This document shows, in pieces, positions 1-9,500 of a DNA stretch of 64,000 bases. Positions within the stretch are counted from its first letter, which is position 1. Every line of letters starts with the position of its first letter. Origin of the DNA: Saprospiraceae bacterium. Its GTDB lineage: Bacteria; Bacteroidota; Bacteroidia; Chitinophagales; Saprospiraceae. The DNA lies in the NCBI GenBank assembly GCA_019638455.1, contig JAHBTU010000002.1:530501-594500 (forward strand). The letters run 5' to 3'. A program made the position numbers and the translations under genes. The notes below the pieces were generated by a model. The model saw only the letters and a list, made by a program, of their open reading frames with translations, was not told where the DNA came from and searched no databases.

Positions 1-2
1 CC

Positions 3-383
3 AGAAAGACATACTCCAATGGCATAGTGGTCTTTGCGGTAGGAGCAGGCACCGCGAGTGGCGGCCCTATCCCCACAGACGGGATGGGCGCAGCGGAATA
101 TAAGCGCGACGACAAAGGAGAAATAGTGCTGACCCGCCTCAATGAAGAAATGCTCAAAAAATTAGCCCAAGCAGGCGGTGGTCGGTCTTTCAATATCAAG
201 CAAGGCAATGCCGCTATTTCGGCTTTGCGCCGCGAAGTGAGAAGCTTACAAAAACGCGCCTTAGAAGTGCGTTCTTTTGCTGAATTTGAATCTTGGTATC
301 AGTGGTTTCTTTTGCCAGCATTGATGCTTCTGCTACTGGAAACCTTGATTTCGTTTAGAAAAAGAAACAGCCTTTCATCATGA
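3..383 (+). CDS. batB: BatB-like VWA-domain membrane protein, C-terminal part (5' end outside window)
   Basis: The reading frame is open to the left window edge, so only the last ~127 residues are seen. The remaining part begins in the last strand of a von Willebrand A fold (GIVVFAVGAGT, then GGPIP), which is the typical end of the VWA domain of BatA/BatB proteins. It ends in one membrane helix (WFLLPALMLLLLETLI) and a short basic tail. Bat proteins belong to the Bacteroidota aerotolerance/stress operon and sit in the inner membrane. The stop overlaps the start of the next gene by ATGA, so the two are translationally coupled. The metal-binding MIDAS residues lie outside the window. Family assignment is firm; the B versus A call rests on the batC-like neighbour. 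Confidence 0.82.
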   Translation, partial: RKTYSNGIVVFAVGAGTASGGPIPTDGMGAAEYKRDDKGEIVLTRLNEEMLKKLAQAGGGRSFNIKQGNAAISALRREVRSLQKRALEVRSFAEFESWYQWFLLPALMLLLLETLISFRKRNSLSS

Positions 384-1123
384 GCAAGTCTATCTGTTCC
401 ATATCGCTTTTGCTGTTTTTATCCTCAACACTTTGGTGCCAATCGGCGCACAAACTGTTGCGCAAAGGTGACGAGGCTTTCGATTGGGAGCGGTACAAGG
501 ACGCGGAGAGACATTACCGCGATGCTGCCGACCTCCACTATGGCGACCCGCAAGCAGCCTACAATCTTGGCAATGCCCTCTACCAGCAAGGAAAATGGGA
601 GGATGCGGAGGCGCGGTTTGGCCAAGCAGCCCGCACTGCTACCGACCGCAATTTCAAGGCGGATGCGCTGCACAACTTGGGCAATGCCTTGCTCAAGCAA
701 GGAAAATACAAGGAGGCCGTGGATGCTTATGAAAATAGCCTCCGGCTGCGTCCAGGCGATGCCGGCTCAAAGCAGAACTTGCAGATGGCCAAAAAGAAAT
801 TGAAAAAAGAAGAGGAAAATCAAAAGCCGCAATCAAAAGAACAGGACCAGTCCAACCAACAACAGCAACCCCCACCCTCACAGCAAGAACAAAATCAACA
901 GCCACAACCCCCACAAAACGAGCAGCAAAACCAACCCAAACAACAACCCAATCAAGGTCAGCAGCAAGAACAGCAACCACCCGAAAGCCCCCAAAAATTG
1001 AAAAAGGAAGAGGCGCGTCGCCTGCTCGAAACAGCCATAGGGCCGGAAGACCAGAAAAACGCCAGAAAGTACCGCGAGCAGCGTCAACAACCCCAAAGAA
1101 GCGACAGACGAAAAGATTGGTGA
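380..1123 (+). CDS. batC: BatC-like TPR protein
   Basis: This 247-residue protein has a Sec signal (residues 1-20, SLLLFLSSTLWCQS), tetratricopeptide repeats over about residues 25-135 (YKDAERHYRDAADL, YNLGNALYQQGKWEDAE, LHNLGNALLKQGKYKEAVDAYE) and then a glutamine/proline-rich segment of about 65 residues followed by a basic end. This layout is that of BatC, the periplasmic TPR partner of BatB. It starts within the stop of batB. The usual next gene, batD, is absent: a convergent gene follows, so the operon ends here or was rearranged. The Q/P tract is of low complexity and may vary in length between strains. Confidence 0.8.
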   Translation: MSKSICSISLLLFLSSTLWCQSAHKLLRKGDEAFDWERYKDAERHYRDAADLHYGDPQAAYNLGNALYQQGKWEDAEARFGQAARTATDRNFKADALHNLGNALLKQGKYKEAVDAYENSLRLRPGDAGSKQNLQMAKKKLKKEEENQKPQSKEQDQSNQQQQPPPSQQEQNQQPQPPQNEQQNQPKQQPNQGQQQEQQPPESPQKLKKEEARRLLETAIGPEDQKNARKYREQRQQPQRSDRRKDW

Positions 1124-1162
1124 GCGTCAATGCTTATCCTTTGCACAAAATCGGCAAACGCA

Positions 1163-2044
1163 TCAAGGCCGCCGAGCTACCCTAAAGCCGACACTGCCAT
1201 CGCGGAAATCGGGGTATCGGCTACTGCGGTTGGCGATACGGCAATGCTTCCCGCTATTGTTCCAAGCACCACCGCGCAAACAGCGCAAATCCCCCTTTTC
1301 AGGCCCGGCAGGGTCTTGAGCATCGCGGGTGCGGGCATAGTAGCCCTTGTCGTACCAATCGTGACACCACTCCCACACATTGCCGCTCAGGTCGTGGAAT
1401 CCCAGCGCGTTGGCCTGTTTGGTGCCGACAGGGTGTGGGTGTTTCATGGCATTGCCCGAGTACCATGCTAGCGCATGGAGTGGCTCGTCGCCAGCGTATT
1501 TACCCTCTTTGTTGGTTTTGCCGCCAGCCGCCGCGTATTCCCATTCGGCCTCGGTGGGCAGCCGGTAGCCATTGGCGCTCAGGTCGTGAAGGGTGTCTTG
1601 TCCAAAATGATAGACTTTGCCGTAGCCCGCCCGTTCGCTTAGCCAATTGCAGTAATGTGCCGCATCGTACCAACTGACGTGCTGCACGGGGTAGTGTTTT
1701 TCCTCTGGCGAGCGCAAACGCCCTCGTTCGTTGTGTCGCCAATCCACGCCGTCCGATTTATGCCAGCCGAGACTGTCCCACACATAACTGCCCTCGCCGA
1801 GTTCGGCATCGGTGCGGTAGCCCGTTGCTACTACAAATTCCCTGAATTGCGCCAGCGTCGTCTCTGTTTTGGACAAATAAAAATCACTTAGCAGCACCTG
1901 ATGCAAAGGCCTTTCATCCGCATCGCCAATGGAATCACCCAGCATGAATGGGCCGCCCTTCACCCTGAGCATATCGGGTTGACCGTTTGACGGCTGGAGA
2001 CAAGCCGCCCAAAGGGCAAAAGCAAGGGGGATAACTTTATCCAT
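1163..2044 (-). CDS. Secreted SUMF1/FGE-fold protein (formylglycine-generating-enzyme family)
   Basis: Family motifs run in order: GGPFMLGD near the N-terminus, PVQHVSWYDAAHYCNWLS, RLPTEAEWEYAAAGG, GNVWEWCHDWYD, CLRGGAWNN and GFRVAR at the end. Start was chosen at MDKVIPLAFALWAAC, giving a Sec signal (293 residues); a start 9 codons upstream is possible but would bury the signal. True formylglycine-generating enzymes carry a pair of catalytic cysteines spaced by four residues near the C-terminus. Here only one cysteine (GKHCRIANR) is seen at that place, so sulfatase activation is doubtful; many Bacteroidota paralogues of this fold are structural or bind ligands. Exported to the periplasm or cell surface. 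Confidence 0.8.
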   Translation of the reverse strand: MDKVIPLAFALWAACLQPSNGQPDMLRVKGGPFMLGDSIGDADERPLHQVLLSDFYLSKTETTLAQFREFVVATGYRTDAELGEGSYVWDSLGWHKSDGVDWRHNERGRLRSPEEKHYPVQHVSWYDAAHYCNWLSERAGYGKVYHFGQDTLHDLSANGYRLPTEAEWEYAAAGGKTNKEGKYAGDEPLHALAWYSGNAMKHPHPVGTKQANALGFHDLSGNVWEWCHDWYDKGYYARTRDAQDPAGPEKGDLRCLRGGAWNNSGKHCRIANRSSRYPDFRDGSVGFRVARRP

Positions 2045-2156
2045 GTCGCAGAGTGGAAAATTGTGTTGCAAGAAACGGAGAAAACTGGGGGCACATTCAT
2101 GGAACCATACGCATCATGACACCAAATCAGACCGCTGACCGCTCGGTGGCAATTGT

Positions 2157-2261
2157 TATACTTTGATTCGCCGGGATTTGTCAGTTCGCCATGATTGATA
2201 TTCTTGACTTTGAATAGATCGTGCTTTTAGCCATACCCAAAGCCTATCGGCGCGAAGTATA
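2157..2261 (+). repeat. Dispersed palindrome-ended repeat, family A, copy 1
   Basis: About 105 bp in the gap between the SUMF1-like gene and nadB. It begins TATACTTTGATTCG and ends CGCGAAGTATA, so the outer ends can pair (TATACTT/AAGTATA). The middle reads TTTGTCAG...CATGATTGAT...GACTTTGAA. The same layout occurs at 21360-21452 (inverted), 41150-41256 and 44695-44799. No coding potential. The rest of the 253-bp gap shows nothing recognisable. Confidence 0.75.
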
Positions 2262-2297
2262 TCAAATCTCCGTATTCCTCAGATTACCACATTATGC

Positions 2298-3908
2298 CTA
2301 CAAAACAGATTCCTCCACAAAGGGCAATTTGTCGGGGAAGTCCGTTGTAAAATGCAGCCCCCGGCTCTCGCGGCGGTGCGATGCCGAGCGGGTGATGAGG
2401 TAGGCAATGGTGATGAGGTTGCGCAATTCCATGAGTTGAGGGCTGACGGCGGTGGTTTGGTAGAGTTCCTCCGTTTCCTGATAAAGCAGGAAAAGTCGGT
2501 CGAGCGCGCGTTTGAGACGGATATTGGAGCGCACGATACCGACGTAGTAGGACATGATTTCCTTCAACTCTTTAATGCTTTGGGTGATAAGCACCATTTC
2601 CTGCGGGTCGGTAGTGCCCTCGGCATTCCAATCGGGAATGTTGTCCTGAAAATGCCAACCATCCAGTTTGTCTTGAATGTCGAGGAAGATGCGATGGGCA
2701 AACACCATCGCTTCGAGTAGGGAATTGGAAGCGAGGCGGTTGGCGCCATGCAAACCAGTACTGCTACATTCGCCTGCTGCGTAGAGCCGCCCGATGCTGC
2801 TGCGCCCATGTTCGTCGGTCATGATGCCACCACACATATAGTGGCAGGCTGGCACCACGGGTATCATGTCGTGCATGGGGTCTATCCCGATGCTGCGGCA
2901 TTTTTCATAGATGGTAGGGAAGTGCGCCACGAAATCATCTTTGTTAAGATGACGGCAGTCGAGGTACATACAGTCGGTACCGCGTTTTTTCATCTCAGAG
3001 TCAATGGCGCGGGCCACGATGTCGCGTGGAGCGAGCGAGCGACGTTCGTCGTAATGCTGCATAAACTCTTCTCCTTCAGCGGTTTTCAGTATGCCACCAA
3101 AGCCACGGACAGCCTCTGAGACAAGGAAAGAGGGGTTTTCGCCTGCTGGGTTGTAAAGTGAGGTCGGGTGAAACTGCATGAATTCCATGTTCTGCACGCG
3201 ACCTTTGGCGCGGTAGGTCATGGCCACGCCGTCGCCCGTGGCGATTATGGGGTTGGTGGTGGCTTTATACACTTGTCCTGCACCACCCGTGCAAAGAATG
3301 GTGACGCGCGAGAGGATGGTGTCAATATCCCCGTTTTGTTTGTTGAGGGCGTAGCAGCCGTAGCACTCTATGCCGGGGGTGACGCGGATGACCATTCGCC
3401 CCAAATGGTGCTGGGTTATTAGGTCGAGCGCGAAATAGTGTTCCATCACTTTTATGTTGGGGTATTTGGCAGCCTCTTCCATCAGGGTGCGCTGCATTTC
3501 CCAACCGGTCAAATCCTTGTAATGGAGAATGCGGTGTTCGGAGTGGCCGCCTTCGCGGGCAAGGTCGTAGCCCGAAGCGTTTTTTTCCTTGTCGAATCGA
3601 GCGCCCCACTCGATGATTTCTTGCACTCGACTTGGGCCTTCCTCCACGACGATGCGCACCACGCGCTCGTTGCAAAGGCCGTCGCCCGCATCGAGCGTGT
3701 CGGCGATATGTTTTTCAAAATTGTCTTTTTCCTCGTCCCACACGGCGGCCACGCCTCCCTGCGCGTAGCGGGTGTTGCTTTCGCCTTCGGTGGTCTTTGT
3801 CAACACAAGGATTTGACGAGCTGGGAATTGCCGAGCGGCTTTGATGGAGAATGTCAGCCCGGCAATGCCGGAGCCGAGGACGAGTATATCGGTTTGGATG
3901 CGAGCCAT
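2298..3908 (-). CDS. nadB: L-aspartate oxidase
   Basis: NadB oxidises L-aspartate to iminoaspartate with FAD in the first step of de novo NAD synthesis. Visible signatures are the dinucleotide fold DILVLGSGIAGL at residues 7-18, NTRYAQGGVAAV, the substrate/FAD segment GGHSEHRILH, HPTSLYNP, and the C-terminal flavin motif GRLYAAGECSSTGLHGANRLASNS. Starting at MARIQTD the protein has 536 residues, close to the ~540 of E. coli NadB. The frame stays open 57 codons further, but that extension has no family similarity and would run into the upstream barrel gene and its terminator, so it was rejected. nadA is not adjacent. Confidence 0.95.
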   Translation of the reverse strand: MARIQTDILVLGSGIAGLTFSIKAARQFPARQILVLTKTTEGESNTRYAQGGVAAVWDEEKDNFEKHIADTLDAGDGLCNERVVRIVVEEGPSRVQEIIEWGARFDKEKNASGYDLAREGGHSEHRILHYKDLTGWEMQRTLMEEAAKYPNIKVMEHYFALDLITQHHLGRMVIRVTPGIECYGCYALNKQNGDIDTILSRVTILCTGGAGQVYKATTNPIIATGDGVAMTYRAKGRVQNMEFMQFHPTSLYNPAGENPSFLVSEAVRGFGGILKTAEGEEFMQHYDERRSLAPRDIVARAIDSEMKKRGTDCMYLDCRHLNKDDFVAHFPTIYEKCRSIGIDPMHDMIPVVPACHYMCGGIMTDEHGRSSIGRLYAAGECSSTGLHGANRLASNSLLEAMVFAHRIFLDIQDKLDGWHFQDNIPDWNAEGTTDPQEMVLITQSIKELKEIMSYYVGIVRSNIRLKRALDRLFLLYQETEELYQTTAVSPQLMELRNLITIAYLITRSASHRRESRGLHFTTDFPDKLPFVEESVL

Positions 3909-3970
3909 AGTGACGGTGGGGGCGCACTGCTTGCTCCGTTCTTCGGGCGAGAAGTGTGCGCAGATGGTGG

Positions 3971-3978
3971 CAAAAATA
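3971..3978 (-). promoter_or_regulatory. Candidate -7 box upstream of nadB
   Basis: On the minus strand the sequence reads TATTTTTG, an exact match to the Bacteroidota -7 consensus TAnnTTTG, 62 bp before the nadB start. No good -33 TTTG is seen at 19-23 bp, so this is a weak call. Confidence 0.35.
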
Positions 3979-3999
3979 AATTGACTGCTTGAAAACAGC

Positions 4000-4031
4000 G
4001 CCGGGGCATCTTTGTTGGAAGGTGCCCCGGC
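4000..4031 (-). terminator. Hairpin terminator after the outer-membrane barrel gene
   Basis: A perfect 9-bp stem, GCCGGGGCA / TGCCCCGGC, extended by two more pairs, with a loop of about 10 bases. On the minus strand it lies 38 bp after the stop of the 4069-4698 gene and is followed by GCTGTTTTC. It separates that gene from nadB, supporting the short nadB start. Confidence 0.6.
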
Positions 4032-4068
4032 GGGAGAGTGTGCTATACTGACGGAACGCGGGATTTGT

Positions 4069-4698
4069 TCAATTGACAAACATATAAGATGCGGTGAGGG
4101 TCAGCCCCCAATTGCGAGGTTCCACGTTGCCGGCGCCCATTAAAAAAGCGTCATAGAATGAAGTCAAGCTTTGTTGAAAACGCAGATGGATGCCGATGTT
4201 GCCAAGGTCAATTCCGCCGCCTATGTGCCAGCCAAATTCGCTGCTATTGAAGTTCTCGGGGTCTTTTACCGCGTTCCCGTCAACGGTGAGTTTTTTTGAA
4301 AGCAGCACCGCGCCTTGCACCCCTGCGTGCAAATCAAGGAAGAACGGCAAATCAAAATCAACTGATAGCGGCAGCTCTATGTAGTTGGTGGCGTAGCGTC
4401 CGGTATATCTCTGCCCCGCCACGTCCGAAGGAATATCCAGCGTGGCACCTTTGGTGTGAAAAAGCAGTTCTGGGCGAATGGAGACATAGTGTTTGAGCGG
4501 AATTTTGCAAAAGCCACCTCCCACAAAGCCCAATTTACCTTTGTCTTGTTCAACGTCATTGCTCAGGTTGTTGACACCGGCAAAGTTGGCCCCGGCTTTA
4601 AGGCCCCATCTGAATTCTCCAAAATTGGATTGTGCAGAGGCCGAGGTCCAGCAAAGCAGCGCGAACAGCGCGACAAAAGTTTGGCTTATTGTTTTCAT
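4069..4698 (-). CDS. PorT-like outer-membrane beta-barrel protein
   Basis: A 209-residue protein with a clear Sec signal (MKTISQTFVALFALLCWTSASAQ) and alternating-strand composition: WGLKAGANFAGVNN, YVSIRPELLFHTKGA, NYIELPLSVDFDLPF, GWHIGGGIDLG, IHLRFQQSLTSFYD and a final aromatic strand WGLTLTASYMFVN. This is the common Bacteroidota 'outer membrane beta-barrel' (PorT/OMP_b-brl) family of about 200 residues, typically an 8-stranded barrel. Substrate and role cannot be read from sequence. It lies between nadB and the pseudouridine synthase gene on the same strand but has its own terminator. Confidence 0.75.
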   Translation of the reverse strand: MKTISQTFVALFALLCWTSASAQSNFGEFRWGLKAGANFAGVNNLSNDVEQDKGKLGFVGGGFCKIPLKHYVSIRPELLFHTKGATLDIPSDVAGQRYTGRYATNYIELPLSVDFDLPFFLDLHAGVQGAVLLSKKLTVDGNAVKDPENFNSSEFGWHIGGGIDLGNIGIHLRFQQSLTSFYDAFLMGAGNVEPRNWGLTLTASYMFVN

Positions 4699-4727
4699 GC
4701 TAAGGATGTGTTTTCGATACCAAAACG

Positions 4728-6281
4728 TTAGGATGCTTCTTCCTCCGCGCTGTTGTCGGTGCTTTCAGCATCGGTTTGTTGTTCCTGCGGCTGTTTCTTT
4801 TTTGCCCCGGTGGAAGGGTGGCCCGTGAAGTGTTTGAGCATGATGACTTCGCGCTGCGTCAGCTCGCGGAATGAGCCACGTTGCAAATCCTTTTTCGTCA
4901 GCCCGGCGAAGTAGAATCGGTCGAGTTTGAAAATCTCGTAGCCCAATGCCTCAAACAGCCGGCGCACTACGCGGTTGCGGCCAGAGGAGATTTCGAGTTC
5001 AACTATGTCGCGTTCGGGGTGGTCTTCCGAGAAGCGAATCCAATTGACCTCCATGAGGCCATCCTCAAGTTCCACGCCGCGTTCGATATGCTCCAAATCA
5101 GCTTGCGTAAGCGGCTTGCGAAGCCCGACGCGGTATTGTTTCTGCACTTGCATACTGGGGTGCGAGAGTTTTTGCGCCAAGTCGCCGTCGTTGGTGATGA
5201 GCAGGAGGCCAGTAGTTTCGCGGTCGAGGCGACCAACGGGGTAGAGCCGTTCTGGGAAGTGCGGGTCCACGATGTCCATAACGGTCGGTCGGCCTCGGTC
5301 GTCGTCGGTGGTCGTGATGACATTTTTGGGCTTGTTGAGCAAAACATAGACGGGACGCTCTTGGATGGTGGCCAGTTTGCCATCGCAAATGACCACGTCG
5401 CCGGGTTGAATGCGATAGAATGGCTCGTTCTTGACCTCGCCGTTGACGGTTACTTTGTTTTGCTCGATATACTCGACGGCTTTGCGTCGCGACGATACTC
5501 CACAATGCGCGAGGTATTTATTCAGGGGCATACCCTCGCCGCTCGGCAGACCGGGTTTCGGCTTGCGCTCGATGTAGAATTCGTCTTTTTTCTTGAAAGG
5601 TTTCTTGCCGAATGGCTTTTTGCCAAAACCGCCGCCACCACCTTTGTTGAAGGGCTTGCGGTCACCATAAGGCTTGCGGTCATAACCACCGCCGCCGCCT
5701 TGATTGCGGTCTTGCCAGGGTTTGCGCTCCCCTTGTTGGCCTCGGTCCTGCCAGGGCTTGCGCTCAAAGTTGCCACCGCCGCCGCCTTGATTGCGGTCTT
5801 GCCAGGGTTTGCGCTCCCCTTGTTGGCCTCGGTCCTGCCAGGGCTTGCGCTCGTAGCCGCCACCGCCGCCGCCTTGATTGCGGTCTTGCCAGGGTTTGCG
5901 CTCCCCTTGTTGGCCTCGGTCCTGCCAGGGCTTGCGCTCGTAGCCGCCACCGCCGCTGCCTTGATTGCGGTCTTGCCAGGGTTTGCGCTCCCCTTGTTGG
6001 CCTCGGTCTTGCCAGGGCTTGCGCTCGTAGCCGCCACCGCCGCCGCCTTGATTGCGGTCTTGCCAGGGTTTGCGCTCCCCTTGTTGGCCTCGGTCCTGCC
6101 AGGGCTTGCGCTCAAAGCTGCCTCCACCGCTTTCCTGATTGCGGTCTTGCCAAGGCTTGCGTTCATTGGTTTCATCCTGATTTTCAGATGATTCGTTGTC
6201 CTGAAGGGGTCTCTCGCGCTCTTTCAGCGGGGAGACGGGGTCCGGCTTTGTAATGCGCGGACGGCGTTTTTTTTCTTCCAT
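4728..6281 (-). CDS. RsuA/RluB-family rRNA pseudouridine synthase with long repeat-rich N-terminal tail
   Basis: The C-terminal ~250 residues form an RsuA-type enzyme: an S4 RNA-binding domain (MPLNKYLAHCGVSSRRKAV), then the catalytic motif PVGRLDRETTGLLLITNDG with the active aspartate, and SGRNRVVRRLFEALG near the end. It should isomerise a uridine in 23S or 16S rRNA. Before it lie about 39 charged residues, then about 160 residues of ERKPWQDR-type repeats and a KKPFGKKPFKKK linker. Start was put at MEEKKRRPR (517 residues); the frame is open 42 codons upstream but that part reads as untranslated leader. The tail is basic and glycine-rich and resembles RNA-binding disordered regions, as in other Bacteroidota pseudouridine synthases. 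Confidence 0.87.
   Translation of the reverse strand: MEEKKRRPRITKPDPVSPLKERERPLQDNESSENQDETNERKPWQDRNQESGGGSFERKPWQDRGQQGERKPWQDRNQGGGGGGYERKPWQDRGQQGERKPWQDRNQGSGGGGYERKPWQDRGQQGERKPWQDRNQGGGGGGYERKPWQDRGQQGERKPWQDRNQGGGGGNFERKPWQDRGQQGERKPWQDRNQGGGGGYDRKPYGDRKPFNKGGGGGFGKKPFGKKPFKKKDEFYIERKPKPGLPSGEGMPLNKYLAHCGVSSRRKAVEYIEQNKVTVNGEVKNEPFYRIQPGDVVICDGKLATIQERPVYVLLNKPKNVITTTDDDRGRPTVMDIVDPHFPERLYPVGRLDRETTGLLLITNDGDLAQKLSHPSMQVQKQYRVGLRKPLTQADLEHIERGVELEDGLMEVNWIRFSEDHPERDIVELEISSGRNRVVRRLFEALGYEIFKLDRFYFAGLTKKDLQRGSFRELTQREVIMLKHFTGHPSTGAKKKQPQEQQTDAESTDNSAEEEAS
5685..6164 (-). repeat. In-frame tandem repeat, 87-bp unit, inside the pseudouridine synthase gene
   Basis: Eleven copies of ERKPWQDR are encoded. 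They alternate as ERKPWQDRGQQG (12 residues, five copies) and ERKPWQDRNQ plus a glycine run (about 17 residues, six copies), giving a 29-residue, 87-bp period. Units are almost identical at the DNA level; differences sit in the glycine run (GG/GS, GGY/GNF). Such near-identity marks recent expansion or gene conversion and predicts length variation between strains. Confidence 0.95.
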
Positions 6282-6419
6282 TAGTGGCGGTAACGTTGTG
6301 AAATGTAGTTGCTGTGTAAGTGTTTGAAGGGGTAAATATCGGGGTTTCATGGGTTTTAACAGGTTAATTTTTACAAGTAGTGAAAGTTTTATTTTCAAAT
6401 GCGTCAAGCGCGAGCAAAT

Positions 6420-6457
6420 AAAAAAACCGCCGCGGGTGCATAGAAGCAGCGCGGCGG
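6420..6457 (-). terminator. Rho-independent terminator of the SprB-like gene
   Basis: On the minus strand an 8-bp GC stem (CCGCCGCG / CGCGGCGG, loop of 15) is followed by at least seven T. It lies about 60 bp past the stop of the large surface-protein gene. Confidence 0.8.
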
Positions 6458-6515
6458 GCTTTGTGTGCTTATCGGGTAGTTATTGAAATGGACGAATTGG
6501 TGCTGCAAGTGATGT

Positions 6516-9500
6516 TCAATCTGTCTTTATCCATTTCACTACGCATATTTTGCCTTTGTCTGTGGCCAACTGCAAATAGTAAAAACCAGCTGGCAGATGA
6601 GCGACAGGCACCTCGTCTGTCAGTTCGGCTGGGCTAAGTCGCTGCATTAGTTGACCTTGCGCATTTAGTATCTGCGCGGCTGCGGGTGTGAAGCCTTTGG
6701 TGTCCAAACGGAACGAGCTGCTGGTCGGGTTGGGATATAGCCGGATGTAGGCCTCCGTTTCAAATATGTCGTCTGCGCTCACGGTGTTGCTAATAGTGAT
6801 GGGTGCCAGTTGGGTTTGGCAGGCACTGGCATCAATGATGAGCAGGGAGTAGATGCCAGCATTGAGGTTTTCCAGGTCCTCTTCATTGGAGAAGAACTCC
6901 CCGTTTTTCCGCCAAATAAAAATGTACGGCGGCGTGCCGCCTACGGGCGTGATTTGGATGCTTCCTATGCCGAGAGCGAGCGAGTCGAAGATGATTGTAT
7001 CTACCAAAATATCCGGCAGGGGGTTTACGGTTACTTTGAACGAGCAAGTAGATGAATTCCCCGAGGCATCCGTTACGCGAAAGGTCTGAACAGTGATGCC
7101 GTCATTGAAAGCGGAGCCGCTCGGAAGGCCGCTTATCAGCACTGCTTGATTGTTGCCAAGGCTGCAATTGTCTGAAACGTTGGGCGCGGGGTAATTGACC
7201 AAGTCTGCGCCACAGAGATTGATGTCGCCGGGGCAAGTGATGGTTGGTGGCTGCACATCTCCTGAAGCAACTGTATCTGTTTGAGCGGCAAAACAGCCAT
7301 CGGCATCAACCACTGTGACACTATAAATTCCTACGGACAGGTTGGGGGTGGTAGCAGTGGTGTCGCCATTGCTCCACAAGTAGGTGAAAGGCAAGGAGCC
7401 GCCTTCGAGTGTAACGGTGGCTTGGCCGTCGCTGGTTTCGGGGCAGGAGGCATTGGCAACCGCAATGCTTGCGGTGATAGCACAATTGAAGGCATTGACA
7501 ATGACGGTCTGACTAGCAATGCAGCCGTTGGCATCTGTGACACTGACAGAATAGCTGCCCGGCGCCAAGCCGGTGATGACGGCAGTGGTGTCGCCATTGC
7601 TCCACTCATAAGAGTAGGGTTCTGTGCCGCCTGTTGGCAGGGCGGAAGCGGTGCCATCGTTGGCATTGGAAGCGGTTTCGGCAGTAGCGGTGGCATTGGC
7701 AGAAAGCGCAGGAGGCTCGAAAATGCTCACAGATAGGGAGGCTGGGCAATCATTGGCATCCACGATGGAAACGGTGTAGGTGCCGGGCGACAAATCGGTG
7801 ATGGTAGCGGTGGTGTCGCCATTTGACCAAATATAAGCTATGGGGGGGGCCGCACCCTCTACGGCGACCGTTGCGGAGCCATCGTTTGCGCCGTTGCAAG
7901 AGATGTTCGTGGCGGAAACACTCGCTGTGATGCTGCAATTGAAACTGTTGACCGTCACGGTTTGCACGGTGCTACAATTGTTGGCATCGGTGACGGTGAC
8001 GGTGTAACTGCCCGGCTCAAGGTTGATGATGGTGGGGGTGGTGTCACCGTTGTTCCACTGGTAGGAATAACCGGGAGTTCCGCCTGTGGGAGCAGCCGTG
8101 GCGGTCCCGTCGTTCGCGCCATTGGAGGTTTCCGCAGTGGCTGTTGCATTGGCTGCCAGCGCAGCGGGTTGTGTGACGGTGGCCGAAGCGGTAGAGGTGC
8201 AGTTTTCCGCATCGGTGACGGTGACTATATATGTGCCAGCGGGCAGATTGCCAATAGTGGCTGTGGAGGCTCCGTTGCTCCAAGCAAAGACAAAACCTCC
8301 CGCCCCTCCGTTCGCAGCGACAGTGGCAGAGCCGTTGGCCCCGCCGTTGCAACTGACAGGCGTGGCAGTGGCGCTGGCGCTGACTGGTGGCGTTTGGAAA
8401 ACGGTGGCGGTGGCTGTTGAGGTGCAGCCATTGGTGGTGTTGGTCACCAACAAATTATAATTTCCAGCCGCGTTCACAATGGGAGTCAATGTGTTGGCCC
8501 CTGACACAATGTTGCCGTTGGGGGTCGTCCACAGATAAGTAAAGTTGGGGCCTTGCGAGGAAGCGGAAGCGTTGAGTTGCACGGTTGGGTTATTGCAATT
8601 TAGATTGGGGGGTGTCGCAATGCTGGCCGCAGGTGGTGTGGTGTTTTGAATGACCGTTACCGAAGATGTCGAGGTACATCCATTGGTGCCCCAAGTAACG
8701 GTCAATGTGTAGTTGCCGGGCGTATTGACATTCGGGTTGGGCTGGTTGGAGACAAAATTGTTGGGTCCACTCCATGCAAACGTCACGGGTTGCGACGGCG
8801 AGCTGCCTGCGAGCTGCACAATTGTGTCAAGACAGGTGATAGGCCCGCTCACGGAGGCGTTGGCTCCCGGTGTGGCTATATTTTGGTTGACGGTCACGGT
8901 GCTGGAAGCGGTGCAGCCATTTGCTGTGTTGGTCACTGTGGCGGTATAGTTGCCGGGCACCGATACATTGGGGCTTTGCTGATTGGAGGTGTAGCCGCCC
9001 GGCCCACTCCAAGCAAAGGTGGGATTGGTCGCATTGGTAGAAACGGTAATCTGGACACTAGTGACGACACATGTCAGTATGCCGTTGACGCTTGCACTGA
9101 CCGTTGGCGGGGTGGTGTTTTGCGCCACGTTCGCCGTGGCGGTATTGGTGCAATTGTTAGCAGGGTTGGTCACTGTGACGACATAGCTGCCGGGTACGCT
9201 CACGGTCGGATTTTGTTGATTGGAAGTAAAGCCTCCCGGCCCACTCCACGAATAAGAGACTCCCGGAGTGTTTGAGTTGGCTGTGATGACAACACTATTG
9301 GATGCACAAGTTAGCGTTCCGCCAGTTGCTGAAATATCGGGCGGGTTGATGTTGCTCGTCACGGTTGTCGAAGCGGTGGAAGTGCATCCGTTGGTGCTGT
9401 TGGTTACTTGCAGGGTGTATGTGCCTGCAGCGTTCACAGTTGGCATCAGCGTAGTGGCACCAGAAACGATATTACCTCCGGCTGAGGCCGTCCACAAGTA

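Noticed and set aside
4881..6191. 436-codon plus-strand ORF opposite the pseudouridine synthase gene
   Set aside because: It is the mirror of the 87-bp repeats (period divisible by three keeps every frame open); the product is a monotonous A/L/P string with no family features, while the minus strand has S4 and catalytic motifs.
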